Assembly: GCA_002279935.1 (NCBI GenBank)
Contig: NCCZ01000008.1
Location: 1-64,000, forward strand
Origin: Hyphomicrobium sp. 12-62-95
GTDB lineage: Bacteria > Pseudomonadota > Alphaproteobacteria > Rhizobiales > Hyphomicrobiaceae
Direction: 5' to 3'
DNA: 64,000 nucleotides
The number at the start of each line of letters is the position of its first letter. The stretch's first letter is position 1. Of the stretch, positions 27,662-39,428 are shown piece after piece. Below the pieces are notes generated by a model, which was given only the letters and a program-made list of their open reading frames with translations, searched no databases and was not told the origin of the DNA. The position numbers were made by a program, and so were the translations under genes.

Positions 27662-29017
27662 ATGCAGATTATCGAGGCCAACGTGGACGGCCTGAAGCGG
27701 ACCCTCAAGGTCGTGGTGGGCGCGGCCGAAATCGAGCAGCGGCTCGCCTCGCGCATCGATCAGGTGAAGGACAGCGTCCAGGTCAAGGGCTTCCGCAAGG
27801 GCAAGGTGCCGGTGGCGCACATCAAGAAGATGTACGGCCGCTCGCTGATGACGGAAGTGCTGCAGGATACCATCCGCGAAACCAGCGAGAGCGCGATCCG
27901 CGACCGCAAGGAGCGGCCGGCGCAGATGCCCAACATCGCGCTGTCGGAAGACCAGGATGAGATCAACGGCGTGATCGAGGGCAAGAAGGATCTTGCCTAT
28001 CAGATGACGTTCGAGGTGGTGCCGGAGATTGCGCTGGCCGATTTCGGAATGATTGAACTGGAGCGGCTGTCGGCGGATGTGGACGACGAGACGCTGCAGA
28101 AGTCGATCGATGATTTGTTGAAGCGGGCTGGTAGCTTCGAAGCCGATGAGGGCCGCAAGGCCGAGACGGGCGACCGGGTCACGATCACATATGCCGGCAC
28201 GATCAACGGCGAAGCCTTTGAGGGTGGAACGGGTGAAGGTCTGAGCCTCGTTCTGGGCAACGCTGGGTTCATTCCGGGGTTCGAAGACGGCATCGTCGGC
28301 ATGGGCAAGGACGAGACGAAGGACGTCTCGTGCCGCTTCCCGGACGACTACTCGGTTGAGACGCTTGCCGGCAAGGACGCCGTGTTCAACGTCACGGTCA
28401 CGCAGGTTGAAAAGCCTGTCGAAGCCAAGCTCGACGACGATATGGCGAAGGCTTTCGGCGCGGAGAGCGCGGAGAACCTGAAGGAACTGGTGCGCAAGCA
28501 AATCCAGGGCGAGTTCGATAAGGCCGCGCGGGTGAAGATGAAGCGCGAGCTGCTCGACAAGCTGGAGGTCCTGCACGCGTTTGAACTGCCGCAGTCGCTG
28601 GTGGATCGCGAGTTCGAGGGCATCTGGCAGCAGGTGGAGGCGGGCCGCAAGCAGAAGGGCGAGAACGCCGAGGATGCCGGCAAGTCGGATGACGAACTGC
28701 GGGCCGACTACAAGAAGATCGCGGAACGCCGCGTGCGTCTTGGGCTGGTCGTTGGCGAAATCGGTTCGAAGAATCTTGTCGAAGTGACGCAGGACGAGAT
28801 GCGGATGGCGCTGATGGAGCAGGCGCGCCGGTATCCGGGGCAGGAAAAGTTCGTCTATGAGTATTTCGAGAAGACGCCTGGGGCGCTGCAGGAGCTGCGC
28901 GCGCCGATCTTCGAGGACAAGGTTGTGGATCTGGTGATCGGCAAGGCCAAAGTGACCGACAAAAAGGTCAGCCGGGATGAGCTGTACGAGCAGGTCAAGG
29001 CCGCAACAGAGGCCTAA
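27662..29017 (+). CDS. tig: Trigger factor, ribosome-bound chaperone and prolyl isomerase
   Basis: 451 residues; ATG 27662 gives the usual N terminus MQIIEANVDGLKR. Domains in order: ribosome-binding N-domain (1-110, with GFRKGKVP, the exit-tunnel docking loop), FKBP-type isomerase (about 150-245, GDRVTITYAGTINGEAFEGG), and the alpha-helical arms to the end. It folds nascent chains. clpP, clpX and lon follow in the same direction, a conserved arrangement. Confidence 0.97.
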   Translation: MQIIEANVDGLKRTLKVVVGAAEIEQRLASRIDQVKDSVQVKGFRKGKVPVAHIKKMYGRSLMTEVLQDTIRETSESAIRDRKERPAQMPNIALSEDQDEINGVIEGKKDLAYQMTFEVVPEIALADFGMIELERLSADVDDETLQKSIDDLLKRAGSFEADEGRKAETGDRVTITYAGTINGEAFEGGTGEGLSLVLGNAGFIPGFEDGIVGMGKDETKDVSCRFPDDYSVETLAGKDAVFNVTVTQVEKPVEAKLDDDMAKAFGAESAENLKELVRKQIQGEFDKAARVKMKRELLDKLEVLHAFELPQSLVDREFEGIWQQVEAGRKQKGENAEDAGKSDDELRADYKKIAERRVRLGLVVGEIGSKNLVEVTQDEMRMALMEQARRYPGQEKFVYEYFEKTPGALQELRAPIFEDKVVDLVIGKAKVTDKKVSRDELYEQVKAATEA

Positions 29018-29268
29018 TCGGGCCCGGTGGCCGGTCTTTCCCGCATAGTCAGCGTTTGGGGCCTTGCGGGGCGGGGGCGGATGGCGGAAATGTGGGGCGA
29101 TCGATCGCGATTCCAGACCACTCGCGTCTGGACCGCGAGAGGTCGCCTTCTTTATGCGGCGCCCGACCCCATATAGTGCGAGGCGGAGACGTGGCGGCGG
29201 TCTTTGAGTTTTCTCGTTTTCACGTTAGCTGCCAATGACATATCCGATTGAATGAGGAGCACGATCCG

Positions 29269-29916
29269 ATGCGCGATCCCGTCGCAACACTGACCAACAC
29301 CTTCTGGCCGATGGTCGTGGAGCAAACCGCGCGCGGCGAGCGCGGGTATGATCTGCCCTCGCGGCTTCTGAAGGAGCGCATCATCTTCGTGACAGGGCCG
29401 GTGGAAGACCACATGGCATCGTCGATCTGCATGCAGCTTTTGTTCTTGGAATCGGAGAATCCGAAGAAGGAAATCTCCATGTACATCAACTCTCCGGGCG
29501 GGGTGGTGACTTCGGGGATGGCCATTTACGACACCATGCAGTTCATCAAGCCGCCGGTGGCCACCTTGTGCATCGGACAGGCGGCCTCGATGGGCTCGCT
29601 GCTCTTGTGCGCGGGGGCCAAGGACATGCGGTTCGCACTCCCCAACGCGCGGGTCATGGTGCACCAGCCCTCAGGCGGGTTCTCGGGCCAGGCGTCGGAC
29701 ATTGAGCGGCATGCGGAAGATATCATCAAGATGAAGCGCCGCCTGAACGAGACCTACGTAAAGCACACCGGTCAGCCGTATGAAATGATTGAGAGAACGC
29801 TCGATCGCGATTACTTCATGACGGCCGATCAGGCGAAGGATTTCGGCATTATCGACAAGGTGCTGAACAGTCGCGACGAGGCCGACGGTAAGCTCGCCGA
29901 AGTTAAGGCAACCTAA
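29269..29916 (+). CDS. clpP: ATP-dependent Clp protease proteolytic subunit
   Basis: 215 residues from ATG 29269, eight bases after a GAGGAGC site. The catalytic triad is Ser107 (GQAASMGS), His132 (MVHQPSGG) and Asp181, with the same spacing as E. coli. ClpP forms a 14-subunit chamber fed by ClpX or ClpA. The leader has a 7-bp hairpin (29112-29132) and a CCCCATATAG sequence at 29167 that faintly resembles a heat-shock -10 box. Confidence 0.97.
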   Translation: MRDPVATLTNTFWPMVVEQTARGERGYDLPSRLLKERIIFVTGPVEDHMASSICMQLLFLESENPKKEISMYINSPGGVVTSGMAIYDTMQFIKPPVATLCIGQAASMGSLLLCAGAKDMRFALPNARVMVHQPSGGFSGQASDIERHAEDIIKMKRRLNETYVKHTGQPYEMIERTLDRDYFMTADQAKDFGIIDKVLNSRDEADGKLAEVKAT

Positions 29917-30309
29917 GGCGGAACGCGCGGCCTCTACTGCCGTTTTGTCTATATCGCCCGAATTCCGGCGGGGTCAAACCGAGGCGGGTGTCTTTACCAA
30001 AAAGGCGCAATTCCGGCCCGGTATGGCCACCGGCCGGTGGCACGATTTGTCACCGGTCACCGCTGAAGACTTAAGGTAACCTGCGGTCTTCAAGTGGACG
30101 GGCGGCTGTGTGGTAATAGGGTTGCTTGAGGTTCCAACGGCATGGGACCGAGATTAATCCATTCTTGATCTGCCGAGCGTTAGCGTGCTGTGATCGGCTC
30201 TGGAGATTCCAGGGTCATTCGGCCCGCCGACCTCGGGTTTCCTTCTACGCCGCCGGGGCACGGGTCCCGGATCGGCCTTCAGTCCCGGCAAACGGGTGCG
30301 AGAGACGCG
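29917..30309. other. Gene-free spacer between clpP and clpX
   Basis: 393 bases without a credible gene, although the clpX frame is open back to 30190. It probably holds a clpX promoter; TTGATC (30165) with TGTGAT 18 bases on is one weak candidate. No clear terminator for clpP is seen. Confidence 0.4.
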
Positions 30310-31560
30310 ATGGCTCAAGAGAAAAACACTCTCTACTGCTCCTTCTGCGGCAAGAGCCAGCACGAGGTTCGTAAGCTCATTGCGGGCCCGACCGTGTTCA
30401 TCTGCGATGAATGCGTCGAGCTGTGCATGGACATCATTCGCGAAGAGAACAAAAATACTCTCGTCAAATCGCGTGACGGTGTGCCGACACCGCAGGAAAT
30501 TTGCACGGTTCTCGACAGCTATGTGATCGGGCAGTTCCACGCCAAGCGCGTGCTGTCGGTGGCGGTCCACAACCATTACAAGCGTCTCAGCCACGCGGCG
30601 AAGAACAACGACGTCGAACTGGCCAAGTCGAACATCCTGCTCGTCGGCCCGACGGGTTGCGGCAAGACGCTGCTCGCGCAGACGCTGGCCCGTATTCTCG
30701 ACGTGCCGTTCACGATGGCGGATGCCACGACCCTGACGGAGGCCGGCTATGTCGGCGAGGATGTCGAAAACATCATTCTGAAGCTGTTGCAGAACGCCGA
30801 CTACAACGTCGAGCGGGCGCAGCGCGGCATCGTTTACATCGACGAAATCGACAAGATTTCGCGTAAGTCGGATAACCCGTCGATCACGCGGGATGTGTCA
30901 GGCGAAGGCGTGCAGCAGGCCTTGCTGAAGATCATGGAAGGCACCGTCGCCTCCGTGCCTCCGCAGGGCGGGCGCAAGCATCCGCAGCAGGAATTTCTGC
31001 AGGTCGATACCTCGAACATTCTGTTCATCTGCGGCGGCGCGTTCGCGGGGCTTGAGAAGATCATCTCGGGCCGTGGGCGTGGCACGTCGATCGGCTTCGG
31101 GGCCAAGGTGACGGGACCAGATGAGCGGCGGACGGGCGAAGTTTTGCGGCAGGTGGAACCGGAAGATCTGCTGAAGTTCGGCTTGATCCCGGAGTTCATC
31201 GGGCGACTGCCGGTTATTGCGACGCTGGAAGATCTCGACGAGACGGCGCTGGTGCAGATCCTCACCGAGCCTAAGAATGCTCTAGTGAAGCAATACCAGC
31301 GCTTGTTCGAGATGGAAGACGTCAAGCTCACCATCACGCTCGACGCGCTCAAGGCAATCTCGCGACGCGCTATCGAGCGCAAGACGGGTGCGCGCGGTCT
31401 GCGGTCCATCATGGAGGGCATTCTGCTCGACACCATGTTCGATCTGCCGGCCATGAAGGGTGTGGAAGAGATCGTGATCAGCCCAGAGGTTGTGGATGGC
31501 GGTGCGCGTCCGCTGCGCATCTACGCCGAACCGGCTCAGGAAAAAGGCACGGCCTCGTAA
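30310..31560 (+). CDS. clpX: Clp protease ATP-binding subunit ClpX
   Basis: 416 residues; ATG 30310 begins with the zinc domain (Cys10, Cys13, Cys32, Cys35). The AAA+ module has Walker A GPTGCGKT (113-120), Walker [10 protein letters not shown] and the IGF-type loop that docks on ClpP. ClpX unfolds tagged proteins and feeds them to ClpP, encoded just upstream. The 120 bases of open frame before the ATG do not resemble ClpX. Confidence 0.98.
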   Translation: MAQEKNTLYCSFCGKSQHEVRKLIAGPTVFICDECVELCMDIIREENKNTLVKSRDGVPTPQEICTVLDSYVIGQFHAKRVLSVAVHNHYKRLSHAAKNNDVELAKSNILLVGPTGCGKTLLAQTLARILDVPFTMADATTLTEAGYVGEDVENIILKLLQNADYNVERAQRGIVYIDEIDKISRKSDNPSITRDVSGEGVQQALLKIMEGTVASVPPQGGRKHPQQEFLQVDTSNILFICGGAFAGLEKIISGRGRGTSIGFGAKVTGPDERRTGEVLRQVEPEDLLKFGLIPEFIGRLPVIATLEDLDETALVQILTEPKNALVKQYQRLFEMEDVKLTITLDALKAISRRAIERKTGARGLRSIMEGILLDTMFDLPAMKGVEEIVISPEVVDGGARPLRIYAEPAQEKGTAS

Positions 31561-31889
31561 GGCTTTGCCAGCAGGGTCCGCCGTTTTAAGCGAGCGGGCC
31601 CTGGCGACGTTTTTGCATGCAGCGGTGCATAAGAGGGGCGGGAGCGGTGTCGCTCCTTGATCCTGGCGCCGCGATCCCCAAATGTTCACTCCGGGCTCGC
31701 GTCCGACTCGATGGTTTGGTCTCGATCTGGGACGGGCCGGCGGTGTTGGCGCGGCAGTTACCCGCTCTGGACCGGTCGGAGGCACTCCGCCTCATTGGGG
31801 ACAAGCCTGCGGACTAATAAGCTTCCAGAGCACCAGCCATGCGAGGAAATCGAGGCTATACTCGGTTTCTTACAGTCAAAGGTACAGCC
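31561..31889. other. Spacer between clpX and lon
   Basis: 329 bases without a gene. It contains the clpX terminator (31572-31614) and must contain the lon promoter. CTATACT at 31855 is a possible -10 box, but I found no matching -35 box. Confidence 0.4.
31572..31614 (+). terminator. Probable Rho-independent terminator of clpX
   Basis: A 10-bp stem (31572-31581 with 31594-31603, one wobble) around a 12-base loop is followed a few bases later by five T. Confidence 0.6.
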
Positions 31890-34316
<2,427 letters not shown>

Positions 34317-34338
34317 ACGCTCTTAAGGAAGATGACTG

Positions 34339-34373
34339 GACCCCGCGGCTGCAACGCCGCGGGGTCTTTCTTA
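34339..34373 (+). terminator. Rho-independent terminator of lon
   Basis: A perfect 11-bp stem (34339-34349 with 34356-34366) with loop TGCAAC is followed by TTTCTT. Confidence 0.9.
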
Positions 34374-34588
34374 TCAAGGTGTTCACGATACTCCGCGTGC
34401 GCCAAAACCCCTAATCCCGGCGATTTTTGGGCAAAAAGCGGCGGTTTTCCGCTTGACGCTCTTGGGGTTTGGGCGCTTTGTGCCACCCGAAAAAGAGCGG
34501 TTCGGTCGTCCGATCCGTCCGCCTTGCCCGTTTGCGGCAGAACATTTTCATTCCATCACCGATCCACCCACTCAAAGGACCACTCTCC

Positions 34589-34861
34589 ATGAGCAAGAAA
34601 GATTTGATCGACGCTGTTTCGCGCGATTGCGAACTGACGAAGGATAAGGCCACGGCTGTGGTTGACGCTGTGCTTGGCCACATCAAGTCGGCGTTGAAGG
34701 ATGGTTCGGAAGTGCGCCTGCCGGATTTCGGTACGTTCAAGGTGTCGGCGCGCAAGGAGCGCGAAGGCCGCAATCCGTCGACGGGCGCCACGATCAAGAT
34801 CCCGGCTTCGAAGGTTGCCAAGTTCACGCCCGCCAAGGGCCTGAAGGACGCGCTTAATTAG
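34589..34861 (+). CDS. hupB: DNA-binding protein HU
   Basis: 90 residues, the typical HU length, from ATG 34589. HU bends and compacts DNA as a dimer. MSKKDLIDAVSRDCELTKDKA, the LPDFGTFKV core and the arm region EREGRNPSTG are standard. Possible promoter: TTGACG at 34453 with a weak -10 box 17 bases on. The lon-hupB-tRNA-Val order is conserved in relatives. The gene is followed directly by the first copy of the 100-bp repeat. Confidence 0.96.
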   Translation: MSKKDLIDAVSRDCELTKDKATAVVDAVLGHIKSALKDGSEVRLPDFGTFKVSARKEREGRNPSTGATIKIPASKVAKFTPAKGLKDALN

Positions 34862-34863
34862 TG

Positions 34864-34963
34864 CCTCACGCGCGCTGTCCTGATCGCTGACGCGATCAGG
34901 CGCGCTCCGGCGGGGCGCGGCTTGCCGCGGGTCGCCTTGCTCCCCGGCCCTTCGGGCCGTATG
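34864..34963. repeat. 100-bp tRNA-flanking repeat, copy 1
   Basis: Begins CCTCACG two bases after the hupB stop and shares the core GCTCCGGCGGGGCGCGGCTT, GGGTCGCCTTGCTCCCCGG and the hairpin CGGCCCTTCGGGCCG with the copies after tRNA-Val and tRNA-Asp. Its early part differs and contains its own palindrome (CTGATCGC-TGA-CGCGATCAG). Confidence 0.75.
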
Positions 34964-35063
34964 GCTGAGGCCGCCGGTTAGGGCGGCCTTGCCGCCTGGG
35001 CCCTTCGGGCCGTATGGCTGGGGCCGCTAGGTAGGGCGGCCTTGCCGCCTTGGCCCTGCGGGC
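34946..35063. repeat. 53-bp direct tandem repeat before tRNA-Val
   Basis: Two units, 34946-34998 and 34999-35051, differ at about five positions; a 12-base partial third unit follows. Each unit starts with the GGCCCTTCGGGCC hairpin and ends with GGCCTTGCCGCC, which in unit 2 provides the -35 box of tRNA-Val. Confidence 0.85.
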
Positions 35064-35070
35064 TTACACG
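35042..35070 (+). promoter_or_regulatory. Promoter of tRNA-Val
   Basis: TTGCCG, a 17-base spacer and TACACG end 14 bases before the tRNA. The -35 box is inside the 53-bp tandem repeat. Confidence 0.6.
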
Positions 35071-35084
35071 ACACCGGTTGATCC

Positions 35085-35159
<75 letters not shown>

Positions 35160-35167
35160 TTCTATCT

Positions 35168-35361
35168 CTCACGGCATCTGTTCCTCGCTTCGCTCGGGAT
35201 GCCGCCGAGGGGCGCGGCTTGCGGCGGGTCGCCTCGCTTCCCGGCGCTTCGCGCCGAAGTTTTATCTCACGACGGCTGATCCTCGCTGCGCTCGGGCCGG
35301 CTCCGAGGGGCGCGGCTTGCGGCGGGTCGCCTTGCTTTCCGGCGCTTCGCGTCGAAGATTA
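35168..35361. repeat. 100-bp tRNA-flanking repeats, copies 2 and 3
   Basis: Two direct copies, 35168-35265 and 35266-35361, begin nine bases after tRNA-Val. Each reads CTCACG, a CCTCGCT-CGCTCGGG hairpin arm, GAGGGGCGCGGCTTGCGGCG, GGTCGCC and ends with the CCGGCGCTTCGCG(C/T)CG hairpin. They fill nearly the whole 305-base gap before the next gene. No credible coding capacity. Confidence 0.9.
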
Positions 35362-35464
35362 GCCTTTGGGCTGATTGCCGAAAATTTCGAGATCACGAAG
35401 TCGCCACTTGGCGGCGGGGGCGCTTCAGGTTAGGTGCGGGGGAACGCATAACCGGAGAAGCCGC

Positions 35465-35971
35465 ATGTCCGTATCCATGTATCAGATTGCCGTTCCGTCG
35501 TTTCAGAAGCACCTGCACGCGCTCGATGGGATCATCGACAAGGCGGCGGCTTATGCGGGGGCGCGTAAGATTGCACCGGACACGCTGCTGACAGCGCGGC
35601 TTTATCCCGACATGTTCAACTTCACGCGCCAGGTGCAGGAGAGCTGCAAGTTTGCAGCGCTCTCCGTGCAGCGGCTGGCGAATGTGGAGGTCGCGGCGGA
35701 AGCGGACGGTGAGACGTCGTTTGAGGATTTGAAGGCGCGGATTGCGCGGACGCTGGAGTTGCTTGGGAGCGTCAAGCCCGAGCAGATGGACGGGTCGGAC
35801 GATCGGCAGATCACCATCAAGGTGGGCCCGAACGAGATGTCGTTCACTGGGCGCGACTACCTACTCCACTTCGCGCTGCCCAACTTCTATTTCCACGCGT
35901 CAACGGCCTACGGCATCCTGCGCCACAACGGGCTGGAGATTGGCAAGCGCGATTTCATGCGGCGGACGTAA
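35465..35971 (+). CDS. DUF1993-family protein
   Basis: 168 residues from ATG 35465. The whole length matches the DUF1993 family (MYQIAVPSFQKHLHALDGII, RLYPDMFNFTRQVQ, FALPNFYFHASTAYGILRHNG), a DinB-like helical bundle whose function is unknown. Histidines in the C-terminal part could bind metal, as in DinB relatives. Its last 17 bases overlap the end of the convergent acyltransferase gene. Confidence 0.85.
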   Translation: MSVSMYQIAVPSFQKHLHALDGIIDKAAAYAGARKIAPDTLLTARLYPDMFNFTRQVQESCKFAALSVQRLANVEVAAEADGETSFEDLKARIARTLELLGSVKPEQMDGSDDRQITIKVGPNEMSFTGRDYLLHFALPNFYFHASTAYGILRHNGLEIGKRDFMRRT

Positions 35972-37034
35972 TGGCCACGCTGCGCGGGGCCGGAGAGGGT
36001 TTGCGTTCGTAGGTGCCGCGCAGCTTCAAGAATGGCTGTTCGATGAAGCGGTACGAGAGCATTGCTACGCAGACGATCAGTGGGAAGGTCAGGGCCGCGA
36101 CGGCGAGCGCGATGGCGAAGCTCGTCATGTCGACGCCGGCGTTGACGAGCTGCTTCACGATCGTCGGATAGAAAATGAAGTGCAGTAGATAGATCGAGTA
36201 GGAGACCTCGCCGACTTTGGCCAGCGCGCGATCGGCTGCGCGTGGAAGTTGGAAGCGCGCTTGTTCATAGCCGACGATGACGGCGCCGAAGGCCATGCCC
36301 TGCAACGTGGGTAAGATGATCCAGAGCGGGCTGTTGGTTGTGCCGTAGAAGCCGCCCGAGATGTTGAAGGCGTGCCATGAGGCCATCAGCACGAGGATGC
36401 TGCCGGCGAACAGCCAGCCGGCGTGGCGGCGGACCACGTCGCGCTTGGACAGTTCATGCCAGAGCATGCCCGCCAGGAAGAGATCGATACAGCCGCCGAT
36501 CGTCCAATAGCTGAAGGCTTGCACGTGGCCGGTGATCGACCAGACGGCGAAGCGGGTCAGGATCGAGACTATGAAGAGCGCGAGGAGCGCACCGATCCGA
36601 TGGCCGCGTTGTAGCCAGAGGATGGCGGGGAACAGCACATAGAAGTGCAGTTCGACGGCCACCGACCAGCCGCCGCTGTGCCACGTCGGCAGGACGAAGC
36701 CTTTGAGGAGGCTGTCGAGGCTCATGTCGCCGCGCAGTGTCCAGTAGGCCAGCACAACGGCCAGGAGTGGCGCTAACCGGGCGATGCGGTTGCGGTAAAA
36801 GCGGGGGAGGTCGATGGGGCGGCCGTCGATGATCTTGGCGAACAGGTAGCCCGACAGGGTCATGAACAGCGCGACGCCGATATGGCCCTCCTCCAGCATC
36901 GACAAGGGAGCGAAGGCGGGCACGGTGTCGAAGGGGACGTGCGTGTGGATGACGTGCCAGCAATAGACCAGGAACGCCGCGAACGCCCGGATGTGGTCCA
37001 GTTTGCTGATATACAACCCCGAACTCGACTGCAT
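35955..37034 (-). CDS. Acyltransferase 3 family membrane protein
   Basis: 359 residues with about ten membrane helices. The family (OafA-like) O-acylates surface sugars, peptidoglycan or lipids at the cytoplasmic membrane. The N terminus LDHIRAFAAFLVYCWHVIH carries the RAxA and conserved His signatures, and GHIGVALFMTLSGYLFAKI, SWSVAVELHFYVLFP-like and YSIYLLHFIFYPTIV segments follow in order. The acceptor is unknown. It overlaps the DUF1993 gene tail to tail. Confidence 0.92.
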   Translation of the reverse strand: MQSSSGLYISKLDHIRAFAAFLVYCWHVIHTHVPFDTVPAFAPLSMLEEGHIGVALFMTLSGYLFAKIIDGRPIDLPRFYRNRIARLAPLLAVVLAYWTLRGDMSLDSLLKGFVLPTWHSGGWSVAVELHFYVLFPAILWLQRGHRIGALLALFIVSILTRFAVWSITGHVQAFSYWTIGGCIDLFLAGMLWHELSKRDVVRRHAGWLFAGSILVLMASWHAFNISGGFYGTTNSPLWIILPTLQGMAFGAVIVGYEQARFQLPRAADRALAKVGEVSYSIYLLHFIFYPTIVKQLVNAGVDMTSFAIALAVAALTFPLIVCVAMLSYRFIEQPFLKLRGTYERKPSPAPRSVAITSAA

Positions 37035-37163
37035 ACGGTCCCGCCATCCCTCGGCTGTCGGCCGCCGATTCTACCGTTGAGGTCTTAAGCGGCGGTGTGC
37101 AGGCTGCAGGCGCTTGGGGACCGTGCGGGCCATCGTCTGTGGCAGGAAAACCTTGAACCGCGC

Positions 37164-37192
37164 TTGACTTCAGGGAAGCGAACCCGTAGTGA
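37164..37192 (+). promoter_or_regulatory. Possible promoter of tRNA-Asp
   Basis: TTGACT, a 17-base spacer and TAGTGA lie 49 bases before the tRNA. The -35 box is good and the -10 box is moderate. Confidence 0.45.
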
Positions 37193-37241
37193 ACGGCCCG
37201 TGACACGCGCGGTGCGGTTTGCCTGCGCGTTTGCTTGGTTT

Positions 37242-37318
37242 GCGGGAGTAGCTCAGTTGGTTAGAGCGCCGCCCTGTCACGGCGGAGGCCGCGGGTTCAA
37301 GTCCCGTCTCTCGCGCCA
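37242..37318 (+). tRNA. tRNA-Asp (anticodon GUC)
   Basis: 77 bases with encoded CCA. Acceptor GCGGGAG pairs with CTCTCGC (one G-T), the anticodon loop CTGTCAC gives GUC at 37276-37278. It would be a substrate for the queuosine enzymes encoded at 13.5-15.8 kb. Confidence 0.97.
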
Positions 37319-37325
37319 TTTTATG

Positions 37326-37702
37326 CCTCACGCTTGCTGATCCTCGCTGCGCTCGGGCAAGCTCCGGCGGGGCGCCGCTCGCGGCGGGTCGCCTTGCTCC
37401 CCGGCCCTTTGGGCCGATGTTCTTTCCTCACGCTTGCTGATCCTCGCTGCGCTCGGGCAAGCTCCGGCGGGGCGCCGCTCGCGGCGTGTCGCCTTGCTCC
37501 CCGGCCCTTTGGGCCGATGTTCTTTCCTCACGCTTGCTGATCCTCGCTACCGCTCGGGCAAGCTCCGGCGGGGCGCCGCTCGCGGCGGGTCGCCTTGCTC
37601 CCCGGCCCTTTGGGCCGATGTTCCTCCCTCACGACATGTGGACCTCGCGACCGCTCGGGCATGCTCCGGCGAGACGCTTTGCCGTTCGGCCCTTCGGGCT
37701 TC
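37326..37702. repeat. 100-bp tRNA-flanking repeats, copies 4 to 7
   Basis: Three almost identical direct units start at 37326, 37426 and 37526 (periods 100 and 100; unit 6 has one inserted base), followed by a degenerate unit from 37627 to about 37702. Each reads CCTCACGCTTGCTGATCCTC, GCTCGGGCAAGCTCCGGCGG, GGCGCCGCTCGCGGCG and closes with the CGGCCCTTTGGGCCG hairpin. They start eight bases after tRNA-Asp and fill most of the gap to nuoA. Open frames through them are periodic and not credible genes. Confidence 0.95.
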
Positions 37703-37853
37703 CTCGGAATCGAGACTGAATTGCCCGCTGCTGGGGCGTTGAGGTTCGATGTGTTGGCGGCTTTTGGTCTGGTTGCGCCGGGGGGAGGGCTGGGCTAACA
37801 GGGTTGGGATTGATGCGCCGCGCGGGACTGCGGCGTGACCCCAGGAGAACCCG
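37703..37853. other. Leader region of the nuo operon
   Basis: About 150 bases between the last repeat and nuoA, expected to carry the nuo promoter. TTGAGGTTCG (37739) is near a possible -35 box, but I cannot define a promoter with confidence. AGGAGA (37843-37848) is the nuoA ribosome site. Confidence 0.4.
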
Positions 37854-38219
37854 GTGGATCTGCTGCTCACCGACTATCTGCCGCTCGCCGTGTTTCTCGG
37901 CGTGTCGCTGGCCTTTATGGGCATATTGATGATTGCGCCGTTCCTGGTCGCGGTGAAGAACCCCGATCCGGAGAAGGTTTCCGCCTACGAGTGCGGTTTC
38001 AATGCCTTCGACGATGCGCGCATGAAGTTCGACGTGCGCTTCTATCTCGTCTCGATCCTGTTCATCATTTTCGATCTGGAAGTGGCGTTCCTGTTTCCGT
38101 GGGCGGTGGTGCTCAAAGATGTGGGCGTTTACGCCTTCTGGTCGATGATGGTGTTCCTCGGCGTCTTGACCATTGGGTTCATCTACGAGTGGCGCAAGGG
38201 AGCACTCGAATGGGATTGA
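37854..38219 (+). CDS. nuoA: NADH-quinone oxidoreductase subunit A
   Basis: 121 residues from a GTG start behind AGGAGA. NuoA (ND3) is a three-helix subunit at the junction of the membrane and peripheral arms of complex I. The conserved loop [23 protein letters not shown] follows helix 1, and [15 protein letters not shown] marks helix 2. Its stop overlaps the nuoB start by ten bases, so the two are translationally coupled. Confidence 0.97.
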   Translation: MDLLLTDYLPLAVFLGVSLAFMGILMIAPFLVAVKNPDPEKVSAYECGFNAFDDARMKFDVRFYLVSILFIIFDLEVAFLFPWAVVLKDVGVYAFWSMMVFLGVLTIGFIYEWRKGALEWD

Positions 38220-38794
38220 TCGTTCCGCCCGACTATCGCGAGCGGCTGGTTTACGAGACGGCCAAGGAAGGGCTCGGCGGTCCCGGCATCATCAAGCCGG
38301 ACGATCCGGCCTTTACCGCGATTTCGAACGAACTGGCCGACAAGGGATTCCTCGTCACCACGACGGACGATCTCATCAACTGGGCGCGCACGGGTTCGCT
38401 CATGTGGATGACGTTCGGGCTCGCCTGCTGTGCGGTGGAAATGATGCAGGCGGCGATGCCGCGCTACGATCTGGAGCGGTTCGGCTTTGCGCCACGCGCT
38501 TCGCCCCGCCAGTCGGACGTGATGATCGTTGCCGGCACGCTGACGAACAAAATGGCGCCCGCGCTGCGCAAGGTTTACGATCAGATGCCGGAGCCGCGTT
38601 ATGTGATCTCCATGGGATCGTGCGCGAACGGCGGCGGGTACTATCACTACTCGTATGCGGTCGTGCGCGGGTGCGATCGCATCGTGCCTGTGGACGTCTA
38701 TGTGCCCGGCTGCCCGCCGACGGCGGAAGCGCTGCTTTACGGTGTGCTGTTGTTACAGCGCAAGATCCGCAGAACCGGCACAATTGAGCGCTGA
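38210..38794 (+). CDS. nuoB: NADH-quinone oxidoreductase subunit B
   Basis: 194 residues from ATG 38210, inside the end of nuoA. NuoB (PSST) holds cluster N2, the last iron-sulfur centre before quinone; its ligands are Cys73, Cys74, Cys138 and Cys168 ([23 protein letters not shown]). Length and sequence are standard. nuoC starts two bases after its stop. Confidence 0.98.
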   Translation: MGLIVPPDYRERLVYETAKEGLGGPGIIKPDDPAFTAISNELADKGFLVTTTDDLINWARTGSLMWMTFGLACCAVEMMQAAMPRYDLERFGFAPRASPRQSDVMIVAGTLTNKMAPALRKVYDQMPEPRYVISMGSCANGGGYYHYSYAVVRGCDRIVPVDVYVPGCPPTAEALLYGVLLLQRKIRRTGTIER

Positions 38795-38795
38795 T

Positions 38796-39404
38796 ATGTC
38801 AGAGATCCTGAAAGAACTGGGCGAATACGTCGAACTGAAGCTCGGCGCGGCGATCCGGTCGTCGGCGGTGCATTTCGGTGAACTGACGCTGACGGTGGAG
38901 CGGGAGCAGATCGCGCGGGTGTTGCGGTTTTTGCGCGACGACGGGCGCTGCCGTTATGAAATTCTGATCGACATTTGCGGGGTCGATTATCCCGAGCGGG
39001 CCGAGCGCTTCGATGTGGTTTATCATCTGCTGTCGCCGCGTTTGAACCAGCGCATCCGCGTCAAGCTCACGACCGACGACGTGACGCCGGTGGCGAGCGT
39101 GGTGGAGGTTTTTGCGGCGGCCAATTGGTTCGAACGCGAAGCCTACGACATGTACGGCATTCTCTTTTCGGGGCATCCCGATCTGCGCCGCTTGCTCACC
39201 GACTACGGCTTCCAGGGCTTTCCGCTGCGCAAGGACTTCCCGCTCACGGGATATGTGGAAGTGCGCTACGACGACGAGAAGAAGCGCGTCGTTTACGAGC
39301 CGGTGAAGCTGACGCAGGAATTCCGGACGTTCGATTTCGAAAGTCCGTGGGAAGGCATGACCGGCAACGTCCTGCCCGGCGACGAAAAGGCGACGCGCTC
39401 CTAA
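38796..39404 (+). CDS. nuoC: NADH-quinone oxidoreductase subunit C
   Basis: 202 residues from ATG 38796. The 30-kDa subunit of the peripheral arm: [49 protein letters not shown] (shown in part) and the [13 protein letters not shown] segment are diagnostic. It is a separate gene, not fused to nuoD as in E. coli. Three unrelated genes separate it from nuoD. Confidence 0.97.
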   Translation: MSEILKELGEYVELKLGAAIRSSAVHFGELTLTVEREQIARVLRFLRDDGRCRYEILIDICGVDYPERAERFDVVYHLLSPRLNQRIRVKLTTDDVTPVASVVEVFAAANWFEREAYDMYGILFSGHPDLRRLLTDYGFQGFPLRKDFPLTGYVEVRYDDEKKRVVYEPVKLTQEFRTFDFESPWEGMTGNVLPGDEKATRS

Positions 39405-39428
39405 CGATTTCTGAGCGAGGCCTCACGC

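Noticed and set aside
35160..35464. Integration (att) site of a mobile element after tRNA-Val
   Set aside because: No integrase gene and no second copy of the tRNA 3' end; the repeats are a more direct explanation.
37326..37626. CRISPR array
   Set aside because: Units are contiguous 100-bp direct repeats with no unique spacers, and no cas genes are near.
37434..37742. Open frames through the 100-bp repeats
   Set aside because: They arise because the unit has few stops in several frames; the translation just repeats with the DNA period, or shifts by frame, and no ribosome site is present.
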